This document shows, piece by piece, positions 23,501-36,900 of a stretch of 64,000 nucleotides of DNA. The notes under the pieces are model-generated. The model saw only the letters and a list, made by a program, of their open reading frames with translations. It did no database searches and was not told the origin of the DNA. The DNA is taken from positions 50,992 through 114,991 of the forward strand of contig BDDC01000094.1 in NCBI GenBank assembly GCA_001662425.1, given 5' to 3'. The position numbers and the translations under genes are program-made. The stretch is from Chlamydomonas sphaeroides (lineage: Eukaryota; Chlorophyta; Chlorophyceae; Chlamydomonadales; Chlamydomonadaceae). Within the stretch, counting starts at the first letter, position 1. Every line of letters starts with the position of its first letter.

Positions 23501-26500
23501 GCGAGGCCGCAACGGCGGCGGCGCTGGCGGCGGCGCTGCGCGTGCGCGGCTGGGGCCTGGCGGCGGCGGTGCGGACGGCTTGGGCGCAGGTGTACGAGCG
23601 GGGCCAGGGCCTGGCGCCGGCGGAGGCGGCCGAGGCTGCTCGGCTGCGGGAGGAGGTCGTTGCGCGGGGCCTGCGGCCTGCTGCTGGTGCGCCGGCGCCG
23701 CCAGGTGCCGGAGAGATGGACTGGGAGGGCTCTGCGGCGGTGACGGCGGCGGCGGCGGCCGACGGCGCCGGGGAGGCTGACGGCGCTGATGTGGTCCTGG
23801 CGCTGGGCCAGCCGGACGGCACGCTGTGCGCCGAGACGGCGGCGGCGAGGCTGGCGGCGCAGCAGCTGGTGCCGCGGCGGCTCGAGAGCGGCATGCTGGC
23901 GGCGCCGTCGGCCTGGCCCACCGCCGCCACCGTGCAGCGGCTCGCCGGCAACGCCGCCGCCGCCGGCGCGGAGCGCGACGTCGGGCTGCTGTCGTTCCTG
24001 CTCGGCGCCGCCACCGCCGCTGCCGCCGTTGCAGCTGTCGGCGCGGCGGCGGAGCCACCGGCGGCGCTCCGCCAACTGCTTTCCAGCCTGCAGGCCGCCC
24101 TCCGTGATGCCGACGCCGGCGCCCGCGCCGCCGCCGCGCAGCTGCTCTGCCACCTGCCCACCGGGCTGGTGGCGCCGCTGATGCACGGCGGCGTCGACAG
24201 CACTGACGCGCCGGTGGCGCCGCCAGCGGCGCCGCCAACGGCCGCTGTCAGCCTGCACCTGCAGCAGCTGGTCTGGGCCACGGCGCAATGCCTGGCGCAG
24301 CGGGCCTCGCTGCTCGACGCCAGGCTGCGATCTCTCATGCTCGACGGCGCCGCCAGCCAGGCCGCCGCCGCCGCCGCGCTGGCCGCTGGCGGCGGCGCCG
24401 CCGACGGACTGGCGGCCGTGGCGCAACTGGCGTCGCTGGGGTCGGAGCTCGTCCGGACCGTACTGCAGCACCCGGCGGCGGGTCGCCTCAGCGACGCCGT
24501 CAGCGGCGCCGCCACCGGCGCCGGCATGCCGATGGAGCTGCAGCAGCTGCAGCCGCTGGATGTGCGGTACGGCGATCTCATGCTGCCGTACCTGCACGGC
24601 GTGCCGGCGGCGGCGTGGGCGACCGTGCAGCAGCGCGCCACTGCGCTGCGTGCCGGCGCAGTGGCGGCGGCGGCGGCGCTGCTGCTGCGGCACGCGGCCG
24701 CCGGCGCCGACGCGGCAGTGGCGGCGGGGACGGCGTCGCCGCTGCAGGCATCGTACTGGCGCTGGATGCGGCCGGAGGAGCGGTGAGTAGGGAATCAGAG
24801 CCGCTGCTGTGTCGACGCGTTCTTTCTTGTAGCGTGCTTACAGCCCCAGCAAACGCAACCCAACCTGCTCACACGACACACGGCGCCGCTCCACTCGCAG
24901 GGCCGCCAGCGACGCGGACCACCCCTTCGTTGACGTCGCCTACCCCCTGATGGCTGCCCTGGGCGACCTGGAGGCGGCGCTGCTGCAGCCGCCCGCGCAC
25001 CCGCCGGACGAGGCCTGGCACACACCCCAGCCCGGGTCCGAGCCGGGGGCTGGGCCTCCGCTGGCGGCGGCGCTGGCGGCGGCGCAGGAGTGGCGGGCCG
25101 CCCTGTGGCGCTGCCTGCACGGCGCCCTGCACACCAGCCTGGTGGCGACTCAAACCCTGTACGGCACTGCAGTGCAGCCGCTGGATGCGCTGGACGCGCC
25201 GCAGTTGACGTGGACGTGGCTGCGCGCCGACAAGGCGCTGGCGGCGCTGGCGGCGGTGCCGACGCTGGCGGCGGCGGCCGGCGCCGACGGCGCCGTCGGC
25301 GCCGCTCTACAGCGGCTCGACTACGTGCGCTCGCAGGCGCGTGACGCGCTGGGTCTGGCGTCGCGGCCCGCCAAGCCCTTGGCCTGGCGCCTATGCGGCA
25401 AGCCAGTGCTTCCCAGCAGCATATCCCTGCTCGGAGCCATGGTCGACGGCCGGGCGCTGGCGGCGGCGGCGGCCGCCGCCGCCGTCGACCTTCAGGGCCG
25501 CCCCGCCGGCCTGGCGGCGGCGGGCCTGGACCTCGACGAGCTCATACTGGCGGCGGCGGCAGCGGCGGCGGCCGGCGGCGGCGCCGGCGCGCGGACGCTG
25601 GAGGAGCTGCTCGGCGAGGAGGCGCCGACGGTGCGGCAGCAGGCCGCCGAGGCGGTGTCGCTGACGCTGTGCGTGGACGCACCGCTGCGGCGCGCAGTGG
25701 GCCAGGGCCTGGCGATGCTGGGGGTCATGCCGCACATGGAGGCGCTCCGGGCCGGCGGCGGCGGCGCCGTCGAGGCGGCGGCGCGGCAGCGCCAGTCGCT
25801 GGCGGAGCAGGGCGCCGGCATCGTGTCGGCGCTGCGGGCCACGCTGCGGCAGAGGGTGGAGCGGGCCGTGGCCGGCGTGCTGGCGTGCCCCTCGGAGGAC
25901 GAGTGGCTCATGCGGCAGTCAGCGGCGGACGCCGCCGCCGTCGCGCCCTCGGGCGCCGCGGGCGCGGCGCTGCTGCTGCCCAGTGAGTGGATGGTGTCGA
26001 GCACCTGCCGCCAGCTTCAGGCCGCGGTGCTGGCGCTGCAGGACACCTACAGCCTGCGCGGGCAGCTACCGCTACTGGCGGCGGTGGCGGCCGTGGCGGC
26101 GGCGGCGCAGCCGGCGGAGGCGGCGGCGGCGCTTGCGCGCCGCGCCGTCGAGACCGCGCTGGCGGCGTCGAGCCGCTCGCCGGCTGACCTGGCGGCGGCG
26201 CAGCAGCTGCTGTGGGTGCTGGATCAGGCGGCGGAGGCCGAGGCCGAGGCCCAGCAGCAGCGGCAGCGACAGGCGCTGGCCAAGCGCGGCCGGGCCGCCG
26301 CCGCCGCCGTGGCGGTGCCGCCAGCCTCGGGCCTCGACGCGCAGCAGCTGGGGCAGGTAGTTATACCCGCGCTGTCCCACGAGCTGTGGGTCACGTGGCA
26401 CGCTGCTGCGTGGCGCAGCTGCGCTTCCGGCGCGCTCGTCGGCAGCAGCATGGCGGCTGCAGGGCTGGCGGCGGCGGCGGCGCCTGGCGGCGCCGCCGCG

Positions 26501-29500
26501 CTGGATGCGCCGCTGCTGGGCGCCTGCGTGCTGCGTGTGCTGCGCAGCTCGGCGTCGCAGGTGCAGAGCAAGCCAATGCGGCTGCGGCAGCTGCGCGCCG
26601 CCGTCGCGTCTGTGCTGACCATGGGCAGCGGCGGCGGCGCCACCGACGGCGCCGCCGCCGAGTGGCGCAGCCTGGGCTGCCTGCTGTCACAGCTGCTGCT
26701 GGCACACGTCAGCAGCCTGCCGGAGCCCGAGCAGCGCGAGGAGCTGCGCGCTGCCTGCAGCTGCCTGACGGCGGCGGCGGCGCCGCCAGCGCTCCAAGGC
26801 CTGGCGGCGCGGCTCGGCGCCGTGCTGCAGCACAGCCAGCACTCGCTGCTGGCGGAGCTGCTGACGCCCGTGGCCCTGCCCGCCGTCGAGGCGGTGGCCA
26901 AGGGCATGGCGGCGGCGGCTTCACCGCCGCCGGCGGCACAGCCGGCGCCGGAGGCGCCGGCCGCTGCTGCGGCCGCGGCGCTTGGGGCCGCCGCCGCCGC
27001 ACGTTCGGCGCGCGAGGCCGAGGCCCGTCGCCGTGGGCGGTCGTGGCTGCTGGTCGGACTGCTGCGGCTGCAGCTGGTGTCGCCGCCGGCGGGCATCGAC
27101 CCGGCTTCCAAGTACGGCATCAAGGCGGCGCACCTGGCGGGCCGTGTCGTACATGAGGTGCAGCCCGAGGCGCTGGTGAGCCGTGGGCGGCACCGCATGA
27201 CTGACGGATGTATGGGAGCTAGGTTCGTGGGCCGCAGCTTGGGCTTGGCAACTTGGAAACGTGACCCTCATGCCGCGGTCCGGTCCGGTCACACACACGC
27301 CGCACTCCCCTCCGTCCGCGCAGGTCCGGTCCGCGCTGCAGGCGCTGCCCGGCGGCCCCAGCGAGGCGCACAACCTGCACCGCCTGGCGGAGGAGCGCAC
27401 CCAGCTGCTGGCGGCGGCCGAGGCCTCCGCGGCGCGCTGCGTGCCCCGCCCCGCCTTCACGCAGTACCCGGCGCTCCAGGCCGAGGTGGCGGAGTTCGCG
27501 GCCGGCCTGGCGGCGCCGCGGCGCGTGCTGGCGCTGGCGGCGGCGCTGGCCGCCGGCGGCGCCGCGGCGGCGGGCGCGGTGCAGGAGGCCGAGGTGTGGG
27601 TGGCCAATGCGCGCGCCTGGTGCGAGCGCTTCGGCCGCCAGTATGCGTGGTGAGTCGTGGGGCCCGCAGGTGCAGGGGACTCGCGGACTCCCGCGTCGAG
27701 CGCTCGGCCGCAGGACGCCGCGGCGCCCGCTGTGTCCCTTGTTCTATGCTGCATGCTCATGTCATCCACGGTCCTGTGCCCCCTCCCCCTCAGGTATCCC
27801 GACCTCGCCTCGCCGGTGCAGCTGGCGGTGTGGGAGATGGCCCGGGGCCTGGCGCTGCTTGCCTCGGTCGCGGCGCCGCCGGCCCCCGCCGCCGCCCGCG
27901 CCGCCGCGCCGGCCGTGCCGTCGTCGCAGCTCGGCCCCGTCGGCGCCGCCGCCGTCGGGCTGCTGCGCTTCCCCGCCACCGCCGCCGCCGCCGCCGCCGC
28001 CGGCTCGCCGCCGTCGCTGCCGGCGCGGCTGATGGCGGAGCCGCAGGCGCTGCAGCTGCTGGAGGCTGTCGCCAAGGCCTCAGCGCTTCAGGCGTCGTCC
28101 GCCACCGCCAGCTTCGCAACGGACCCGAGCCGTGCGGTGCAGGCCGCGGAGCTGGCCGGGTACGAGATGCAGCTCCGGGCCACACGCGTGGCGTTGCACG
28201 CCCTGGCTCGCGAGCTGCTGGCCCGCGGCGGCGCCGCCGGCGGCGCCGCCGATGACGCGCTGCTGGCGTCGCTGGAGCGGCTGCTGTGCGAGCTGGTACG
28301 CCAATGGGCGGCGCTGAAGTCGTACGAGGAGGCGGCGGCGGAGGAGGAGGCGCAGCAGTTCAAGACCAAGAAGAAGTCGTCCACGTTCCTCAACGAGGAC
28401 GAGGAGCTGGAGGCCACGTACCGCGTGTCGTTCCCCGACCACTACGAGACGTTCCGCGACGTTGCGCCGCTGGATGCGGAGGAGGAGCGCAAGGAAGAGG
28501 AGGAGCGCGAGGCGGCGGCCAAGGCCGCCGAGGCGCGCCGCCACCGCAGCGGCGCCGACGCGAGCGCGGACGACGCCGCGGCGGCGGCGACGGCGGCGCA
28601 GGCAAAGAGCAGCGGCGCGCGGCAGCTGCTCGACGGCGAGCTGCTGACTGACGTCGTACGGCTGCACGCGGCGGTGTACGGCGCGCTGGCGGCGGCGCGC
28701 CGCCGCGCCGCGGCCGACGGTGCCTCTGCCGACGGCGCGGGTGCTGACGGCGACGCCGAGGCCCTCCGCCAGGCGTTTGTCCGGAGCTACCAGCTTGGGA
28801 CGGAGCTGCTGGCGGCGGTGGGATACCGCCTGGACGCCGGCGTCGACGCCGCCGCCGAGGGCGGCCACCTGTTCCGGCTGTGCCTGGAGCACAACGCCCT
28901 CAACCGGGCCGCCGCCGCCACGGCCGCCGATGCGGCCGGCGGCGGCGGCAATGCTCGTGGCGGCGCCAAGAAGCGCGGCGTCGCCGGCTCGGGCCGCCGT
29001 GCCCGCGGCGACGTCATCTTTGGCGACGGCGAGGACAGCGGCGTGGACATCCAGGGGCCCTGCGTGGAGGAGATCAGCCTGCTGCAGGTGCGTCCCGCCC
29101 CACCCCTCCATCCGCCCAACCCACCCTCGGCTCAACGCTGCCCACTGTACATCCCCAGCTGGCGCCCCCACCCTTGCTTCCAACAAGCCCTCCCACCAAC
29201 CTCGCTCTCACCCCCCTCGCTGTGGCCGCGGTTCACGCCTCGCTCCCATCCCATCCCACCTCGTCCCCTCAGGACCCCGTGTCGTCCATGGAGAGCCGGC
29301 TGCGTGGCCTGCTGTCCGACTACCCGGAGCACCCCCTGCTGGTGCAGCTACGCGCCATCGCGCTGCGCCTGCTGGCGCTGCCGCTGACGGCGCCGCTCAA
29401 GACGGCGCTCACGGGCCTGGAGCTGCTGCTGTCGCGCGCGCAGGTGGGGCCTTCGTGCTTGCGTGCCTTGCAGCGCCCCCCCCAACGCTTCCCCCAGCCT

Positions 29501-30940
29501 TCCCCTCCTCATCAAAACGCGCCGTCCCACCGCATGTGACACTCCGCCTGCGCCGCACCGCACTCTCCCGTCCCTCGCCTCCCGGTCCGCAGGTGTGGGA
29601 GGAGACGGCGGCGCAGTTTGTGTCGCTCAAGTCGCAGCTGGGGCCGGTGGCGGCGCTCGCCACCCGCTGGCGGCGCCTGGAGCTGAGCTCCTGGAAGGGC
29701 CTGCTGCGCCGCGTGGCGGCCCGCCACGCCGCCGGCGCCAACCGCTGCTGGTTCCACCTGCACCGCCTGCTGGCGGCGTCGGCGCTCGCGGCCGACGGCG
29801 CCGCAGACGCTGGCGCCGACGCCGACGCCGCGGCGTCCCTTGCCGCCAGCGGCGTGCCGCTGCTCACGGGCATGGCGGGCGTGCCGGCGATGCTGGGCGC
29901 GGCGGATGCGCCGGCGGTGACTGCGGCGGCGGCGGCGGCAGCCGCCGGGCCGGCACCGCTGACGGCCGAGCAGGAGGTGACGTACCGGCGCGTGGCGGCG
30001 GCGCTGGAGAGCTTTGTGCAGACGAGCACGCTGGGCGAGTTCAGGTCCCGGCTCACGCTGCTCAGCTCCTTCGCAGCGCACGTGGAGGTGACCAGCAGCG
30101 GCGGTGCGGCGGCGGCGCTGTCGGCGGCCGTGGCGGCGGCGCTGCACAACCTGGTCCGGTACTACGGCCAGTTCGGCGGCGCCGTCGACGCGGCGCTCGC
30201 GCAGGGCATGGCGCCCCTCGAGAAGGACCTGCAGGTGGGGGAGCATTGGGGCATTGCACCACACCCACGCGCCGGGGAGCTACATGTGACACGTGACGCC
30301 GTGTAAGCTGGTTGCCTGAGCGCCTCGATCCTCTTGCTGATCGCTCGCAGGACTTTGTGCAACTGGCCAAGTGGGACGACCGCGGCTACTACGCCATGCG
30401 CGCCTCCACTGAGAAGGCGCAGCGGTACCTGCACCGCCTCAGCCGCAGGGCGGAGGACGTACTCAAGGAGCCCGCCGCCACGGCCCTGGCCACCGCCGTC
30501 AAGGGCATGGGCGTCGGCGAGCTGGCGGCGGCGGCGGCGCGCGCCGTCGCCGCCGCGGCTGCGGAGGAGGAGGCCGACGGCGCCGCCGACGGCAAGGCCG
30601 CGGCGAAGAAGAAGGCCGCGAGCAAGAAGGCGACGCCGGCGCAGCTGGCTGCGGCGGCGGAGGCGGCGGACCTTGCTGATGGCGTCGACGGCACCGATGG
30701 CGCCGCCGCCGCAGCCGCTGCGGACGACGGCATGGCGCAGCGCTGGTCGAGCTTTGCCGCCGCCGTGCAGCGCAGCCTGGCCGACGACGCATCCCTGGCG
30801 CCGGCGCTGGCGCTGACGGCGGAACCCGCTGCCGCCGCTGGCGGCGCCGCTTACCTGCCCCGCCTGCCACAGCTGGCGGCGCGGCTGGCTCGCCTCGTGG
30901 GCGACTCGCTCGCCCCCAAGCAGGCGCAGGCCCCGACAAC

Positions 30941-30972
<32 letters not shown>

Positions 30973-33900
30973 CTGCCGCGAGGCCTGAGCTGGACTTCAC
31001 GCCGGACGAGCTGGCGGCGACGGCCATCGTCCGCTCCCATGAGCTGCGCGCCGACATCACCAAGGGCGCGCGCATGCGCAAGCGCCAGGCCCTGGCGGAC
31101 TTTTTCGCTGCGCTCGAAGCGCAGGGGCTGTCACGCCGCCAGTCGGCGGTGCCGCCGCACGAGCGCGACGTCGCCGCCTGGTTTAAGCACCCGCAGCCCG
31201 CGCCGGCGACGCTGTGGCAGCCGGCGGAGGCGGCTGCTGACGCCGCCGACGCCGCCTTGGCCTCGGCGGCCGCGGCGTGGGGCCGTGCCGACGACTACTT
31301 CTACCGCTCCATGGCGCGGCTGCAGAAGCTGTGGTCGGCGGCGCAGCAGCCGCACAGGGACCTGTCGATCGCGGAGGTGTCGGCGGCCCGGCGGCTGTGC
31401 GAGCACGTGCTGTACGTCGGCCGGCGGCAGCGGCACACGCTGGGTGACGCCGCCGACGCCTACGCCGCGTTGGCCCGGCTGACGGCCTGGCTGAAGGAGC
31501 AGGGCGGCAGCGAGGCAGCGGCCGAGCTGACGGCGGCGGCAGCCGCCGCCAGCTTGAGGCAGGCCGAGTGCCGCGCGGCGGCGCAGCGGCAGAAGGCGGC
31601 GCTGGACTCCCTGACGCTGTTGGGCGCAGAGGCCGTGCAGCTGCTGGACGCCTGCGTCACGACGGCGGCGCTACCGGCGGCGACGCCGCAGCTGGCGGCC
31701 GCCGCCGCCGCGGCCCGTGGCGCGGCGGCGGCGCTGACCGCGTGCAAGCGCAGCCTGGATGGCGCCCTGCTCGAGTGTGGCGTCACCATCCCTGGCACGT
31801 CCGCTGCCGGCGGCTCGGCCTCCGGCGCCGAGACGTTCGTGTGGGCGACGCGCGGGGCCGTTGCCGCATTGTACGACAACTGCCGTACGATCGTGCAGGT
31901 CGAGCAGGACCTGGCGGCGGTGGTCGAGTCGACGACGGCGACCTCGGCGGACGGCTCCGGCGGAGCGCCTCGCGCGGCCTGGGTGCCGGCGCTGGGCGAG
32001 CTGCACCGTAGCGTCGCGGCCGCGTCGGCGGAGGCGCAGGCCTTGTTGGCGGCAGCGCCGCCGCCAAGCTTCGCCGCGGCGCCGGCCGAGCCGCAAGCGG
32101 CGGCGCCGTTGCCGACGGAGCTCGCGGCGGCGGCGGAGGCCCTCGTGCGCAGCGTGCTGCTGTGGGCGCAGCCCGCGGCGGCGCCGGCCTCGCCCGCCGC
32201 CGCCGGGGCCTCGTCGTCGTCGGCTTCGGCGGGCGCCGCCCCNNNNNNNNNNNNNNNNNNNNNNNNNNNNNNNNNNNNNNNNNNNNNNNNNNNNNNNNNN
32301 NNNNNNNNNNNNNNNNNNNNNNNNNNNNNNNNNNNNNNNNNNNNNNNNNNNNNNNNNNNNNNNNNNNNNNNNNNNNNNNNNNNNNNNNNNNNNNNNNNNN
32401 NNNNNNNNNNNNNNNNNNNNNNNNNNNNNNNNNNNNNNNNNNNNNNNNNNNNNNNNNNNNNNNNNNNNNNNNNNNNNNNNNNNNNNNNNNNNNNNNNNNN
32501 NNNNNNNNNNNNNNNNNNNNNNNNNNNNNNNNNNNNNNNNNNNNNNNNNNNNNNNNNNNNNNNNNNNNNNNNNNNNCTGCTGCCGTCGACGCTGGAGCTG
32601 GAGGCGGCGCTCAAGCTCGCCCGGGCCCGCGAGCTGGCGGCCGTGGCCGCCGCGCTGCTGCGCCTCTCGGCGGCGGCGCCGTCGGCGGCGGCGCGGCAGC
32701 AGGTGGCGACGCTGCTGCGCGGCGTGTCGCCGATGCTGGCTCTGGCGGCGGAGGCGCTGCGGCTGCGCTCGCTGCGGCTGCTGGCGCTGCACCGCAGCAC
32801 GGCAAAGCTGTCGTACGTGTGCACGGCTGTGCTGGCGACGCTGGTGGAGGAAGGTTACTGCGTGCCGGAGGAGACCAAGGAGGTCGAGGGTGAGCAGCGC
32901 ACCCCTCTCACCCACACACATTCACATCCACGCACCTGCTACTAACCACAACGCCCCAACGCACTCGTCGAACCACCAGCCCTGGCGCCTCCGTGCCACG
33001 GCACCCCGCGCCCTGCCATGCCCTTACGCAGGCGGCGACGGACCCGGCGAGTTCAAGGAGGCCGAGGGCACGGGCCTGGGCGAGGGCAGTGGCGCCAAGG
33101 ACATCAGCGACCAGCTGGACAACCAGGACCAGCTGCTGGGGGCGCAGCAGCGCGGGCAGCAGCCGGAGCCGGAGGAGCCGCAGGAAAAGCACGGGCCCGA
33201 GGAGGACGAGGGCAAGGGCATCGAGATGGACGACGACTTTGAGGGCGCGCTGCACGATATGCCCACCGACGAGCGCGACCGCAACCGCGACAGCGAGGAT
33301 GAGGAGGGCGACGAGGACCGCATCGAGCAGCAGATGGGCGAAGTGGGCGACGACGAGGAGGTGCGGGGGCTGCAAGGGCTGGACGAGCGGCTGGGGATTT
33401 GGGGTGATTGGGGCCGGCAGTGGGCTGGGACGGCCTGTGTGTGGCAGTGGGAGGCGCAGCAGCCGGCCGCTGCAGCCGGACCCTGCCGAGCCTCATTTCG
33501 CCTGGCTGCCGCCTGCGCCCGTGTGTGGTGTCAGGTGGTGGATGAGAAGCTGTGGAACGACGAGGACCAGGAGGGCGGCGACGAGCAGGGCAAGAACAAG
33601 AAGGAGGAGAAGTACGAGAAGAACGCGCCCATCCAGGTGGGGGCAGGGGCCGCAGCGCCGCTGCCAGGAGGGACACGCCCACCCCGGCCGCCGGCTGCCG
33701 TCCGAGGGAGCCAAGCCGTGCCATCCAACCCGTACCCTCCTGCCCGACCCCTGCCCCGTGCAACTGCCAGGTGGAAGACAAGACCGACCTGGAGTACGCT
33801 GCGGGCCAGGAGGAGGAGCAGCAGGACGGCCCCTCCAAGCAACCGCCCAAGAAGGAGCAGGCCAAGAAGCAGGACCAGGTGCAGCAGGGTTAGGGCAGGG

Positions 33901-36900
33901 CGGCGGCCAGGGGAGCGGCCGAGGCGCAGCAGCAGAGGCAGCAGCAGAAGTCGCACTGCGAGTCGCTCCTCAACCGGGGTCATGTGGCCTGGCTGGCTGC
34001 ACCTTGCAGGCGGGCGACGATGGGCAGGCAGAGGGCAGCGAGGAGGAGCCCGAGGAGGGGCCCATCAATGACGACACGGACGACAAGTACGAGGACCGCC
34101 ACCACGCGGCGCCGCAGGTGGGGCCGCAGCGCCGGGTACTTGAGAGCCGCGAGAATGGCCGCGACCTGTGCCGTATGGGGGCTGAGCCGACTGGTGTGTT
34201 CGTGTCTGTGTACCGCCGCGGCCCCTGCGCAGGCCCCCGAGCAGGAGCTGGAGCTGCCCGAGGACATGAACCTGGACGGTGGCGAGGGCGAGGGCGAGGA
34301 GGAGGGCCCCGGCGAGGAGGAGAAGCAGCCCGAGGCGGGCGGCGAGGAGGCGGGCGGCAAGGAGGAGGGCGGCAAGGAGGAGGAGGGCAAGGAGCCCGAG
34401 GAGGGCGCCGCCACGAAGGAGGAGCAGAAGGCGGGCGGCGAGGAGGTGGGGCGGCGGCAGTGCGGGTCGGAGGGGCGGCAGCGGGCTAGCCAGGGTTGCG
34501 TGTGCACGTGTGGCGGGGTGCGGCTGCTGACACGCTGTCTCTCCTGGTCATGACTTTTGCCCAACAGGACGGCGGTGAGGAGGCGGGCGAGGAGGGCGAG
34601 GACAAGCCCGGCGGCGACGGCGGCGATGGCGACATGGACATGGCCGACCAGCCCGAGGACGAGGGGCCAGGTGGGAGGGAGCGAGCGAGGGGGCAGATGG
34701 GGAGGAGGCGTCACGGAGGAAGGCTTGCGTGCCATACCTGATGGCTGCGTGTTGTCTACATGCCCCGTCCCCTGACGCCGCTTCCCACCAGCAGGCGGCA
34801 TCGGCGAGCAGCTGCCGCAGCCCGAGGGCGGCGCCGGCGAGGGCGAGGAGGAGCAGCCGCAGCCGGAGCCCATGGCCGTGGACGGGGCGCCGGTCGAGGA
34901 GCAGCCCGCGCCGGAGGCCGAGCAGCCGCAGCCAGGGGGCGAGGAGGAGCAGGACAAGCAGCAGGGCCAGCAGCAGCAGCAGCCGCAGGCCGGGCCGCGC
35001 GGCATGCCCTCGGGTGCTCGCACGCAGGCGCAGCGCGACCGGTCGGCGGCCGCGCACGGCGCGCCGGAGGAGGCGCAGCCTCAGCCCATGGAGGACGAGG
35101 ACGCGGCGCGGCAGGAGGGAGCCACGGCTCAGGCCGAGCAAGACGACGACGATGCCTCGCGGGCGCCCGATGCCGCGCCGGACGCGCGACGCGCCGACGC
35201 GGGCCGGGCCTCAGCGGCGCAGGCGGGTGCACCCGCGCCGCTGACGGGCGGCGACCGCGACCCCGGGTCGGCGGCGCAGCAGCAGGCGGAGCAGGAGCGC
35301 CGGCGGCAGCAGGGCGCGCAGCAGGAGCCCAACCCGCTCCGCAACCTGGGCGATGCGCTGGAGCGGTGGCGCGCCAACCTAGCTGTGCAGCACGAGGCGG
35401 CGCCGCCGCAGGGTGAGCGAGGGCGCGCGCGGTCAAGGGCTTGGCCGACAGGGCAGCGTATACCGGGGGCGGGTTGCTGTGTGGCAGTGGCTCCTTGTGC
35501 CGCTGGCCCCTGTGGTGAACCCGGGCCGTGTCCCCCGGGGTGTCTGACCGTGCCCCCTCAGCTGATGACGAGGCCGGCATGGGTGAGGCTGAGGACGACG
35601 GCGGCGAGCCCCCCGCTGGCGCTGACTTCCAGTTCCTGGGCGCGGAGGAGCGGTCCCGGGCCGGCGACACGCAGGCGCTGGCGCCCGCCACGGAAGAGCA
35701 GGCGGCGCAGCAGGCGCAGCAGCTGGACGAGCAGGGAGCCATGCAGCAGCGGAGGGAGGAGCAGCAGAAGGCGCCGGTGAGGGCTGGGGGCTCTGGCGGA
35801 TGTAGGGTAGCTACTGGTGGGTGGGGGACTGCATGACAGCACGTGAAGGCACCCGGGACTTGGGTGGGCTGCCGCTGACCTCCGTTGCGCTGGTGTATCT
35901 TGCTTGCGTGTGGGGTCGCAGGAGGGCGAGGAGGACGGCCCCGTAGCTATGGAGGAGGACGCGCCGGAGCAGGGCGAGCAGGGCGAGGGCGAGGACGGCG
36001 GTCAGCAGCGCGCTGCGGCGGCGGTGAGCGGCCCGCTGCCGCGCAACTGGGGCGGCAAGCAGCAGAAGGCCAAGGTGGCGACCGAGGGCGAGGGCGAGGA
36101 GCAGGGCGAGGAGGAGCCCGAGAAGCGGCCCACCGCCGATGAGCTGCTAGCCAAGCCCGAGGTGAGGCGGCTGCGGCCTGCTGTGGGGCTGTCGCAGCTC
36201 GCATGGGTCCCGTGGGATTCGCCCTGGAGCGATAGTGTGCAGGGGCGGTCGCTCCCCGGGGCCACACCTGACGCCCGCCATCCCAAATACCTCGCGCCGC
36301 GGCCCCTCAGGCCGAGGAGGGCGGCGCGGAGGGCGACGACGACGACGCCGAGCCCAGCCGCGTTGTGGCTCGCCTCGCCAACGCCACCCTGACGGAGCCG
36401 CAGCTCGAGGCCGGCGACGCCGCCGAGCCGCTGGCGCTGCTGCCGCGCGGCCTGAGCCCGGATCAGGTGGCGGAGCTGCGGCAGCAGCTGGACGAGCGGC
36501 TGCGGGGCGCGGCCGCCGCCGCCGCGGACTGCGACCTGGGCTACGGGGGCGAGGTGTGGCAGCGCTGCGAGGCGCTGGTGTCGGGCCTGGCGGGCGAGCT
36601 GACGGAGCAGCTGCGGCTCATCCTGGAGCCCACGCTGGCGAGCAAGCTGGCGGGCGACTACCGGACGGGTGAGGCAGCTGGCGGGCGTGTCGGGGGTTTG
36701 GGGCGTGGGGCTGGGGGCTGGGCGGCCGGGGCCGGGCTGCCGGCAAGTGTGCACCTGCGCCTGTGACTGCGCCTCATCCGACCCCCGCCGCCGCGCCTTC
36801 CCGCAGGCAAGCGCATCAACATGAAGAAGGTCATTGGCTACATCGCTTCCCACTTTCGCCGCGACAAGATCTGGCTGCGCCGCTCGCGGCCCGACAAGCG

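Noticed and set aside
22609..24693. Minus-strand open frames of 694 and 627 codons opposite MDN1 exon 23
   Set aside because: They are mirror images of a long GC-biased Ala-rich exon; composition is Arg/Gln/His or Ser/Ala-rich without motifs, while the plus frame joins conserved midasin sequence on both sides.
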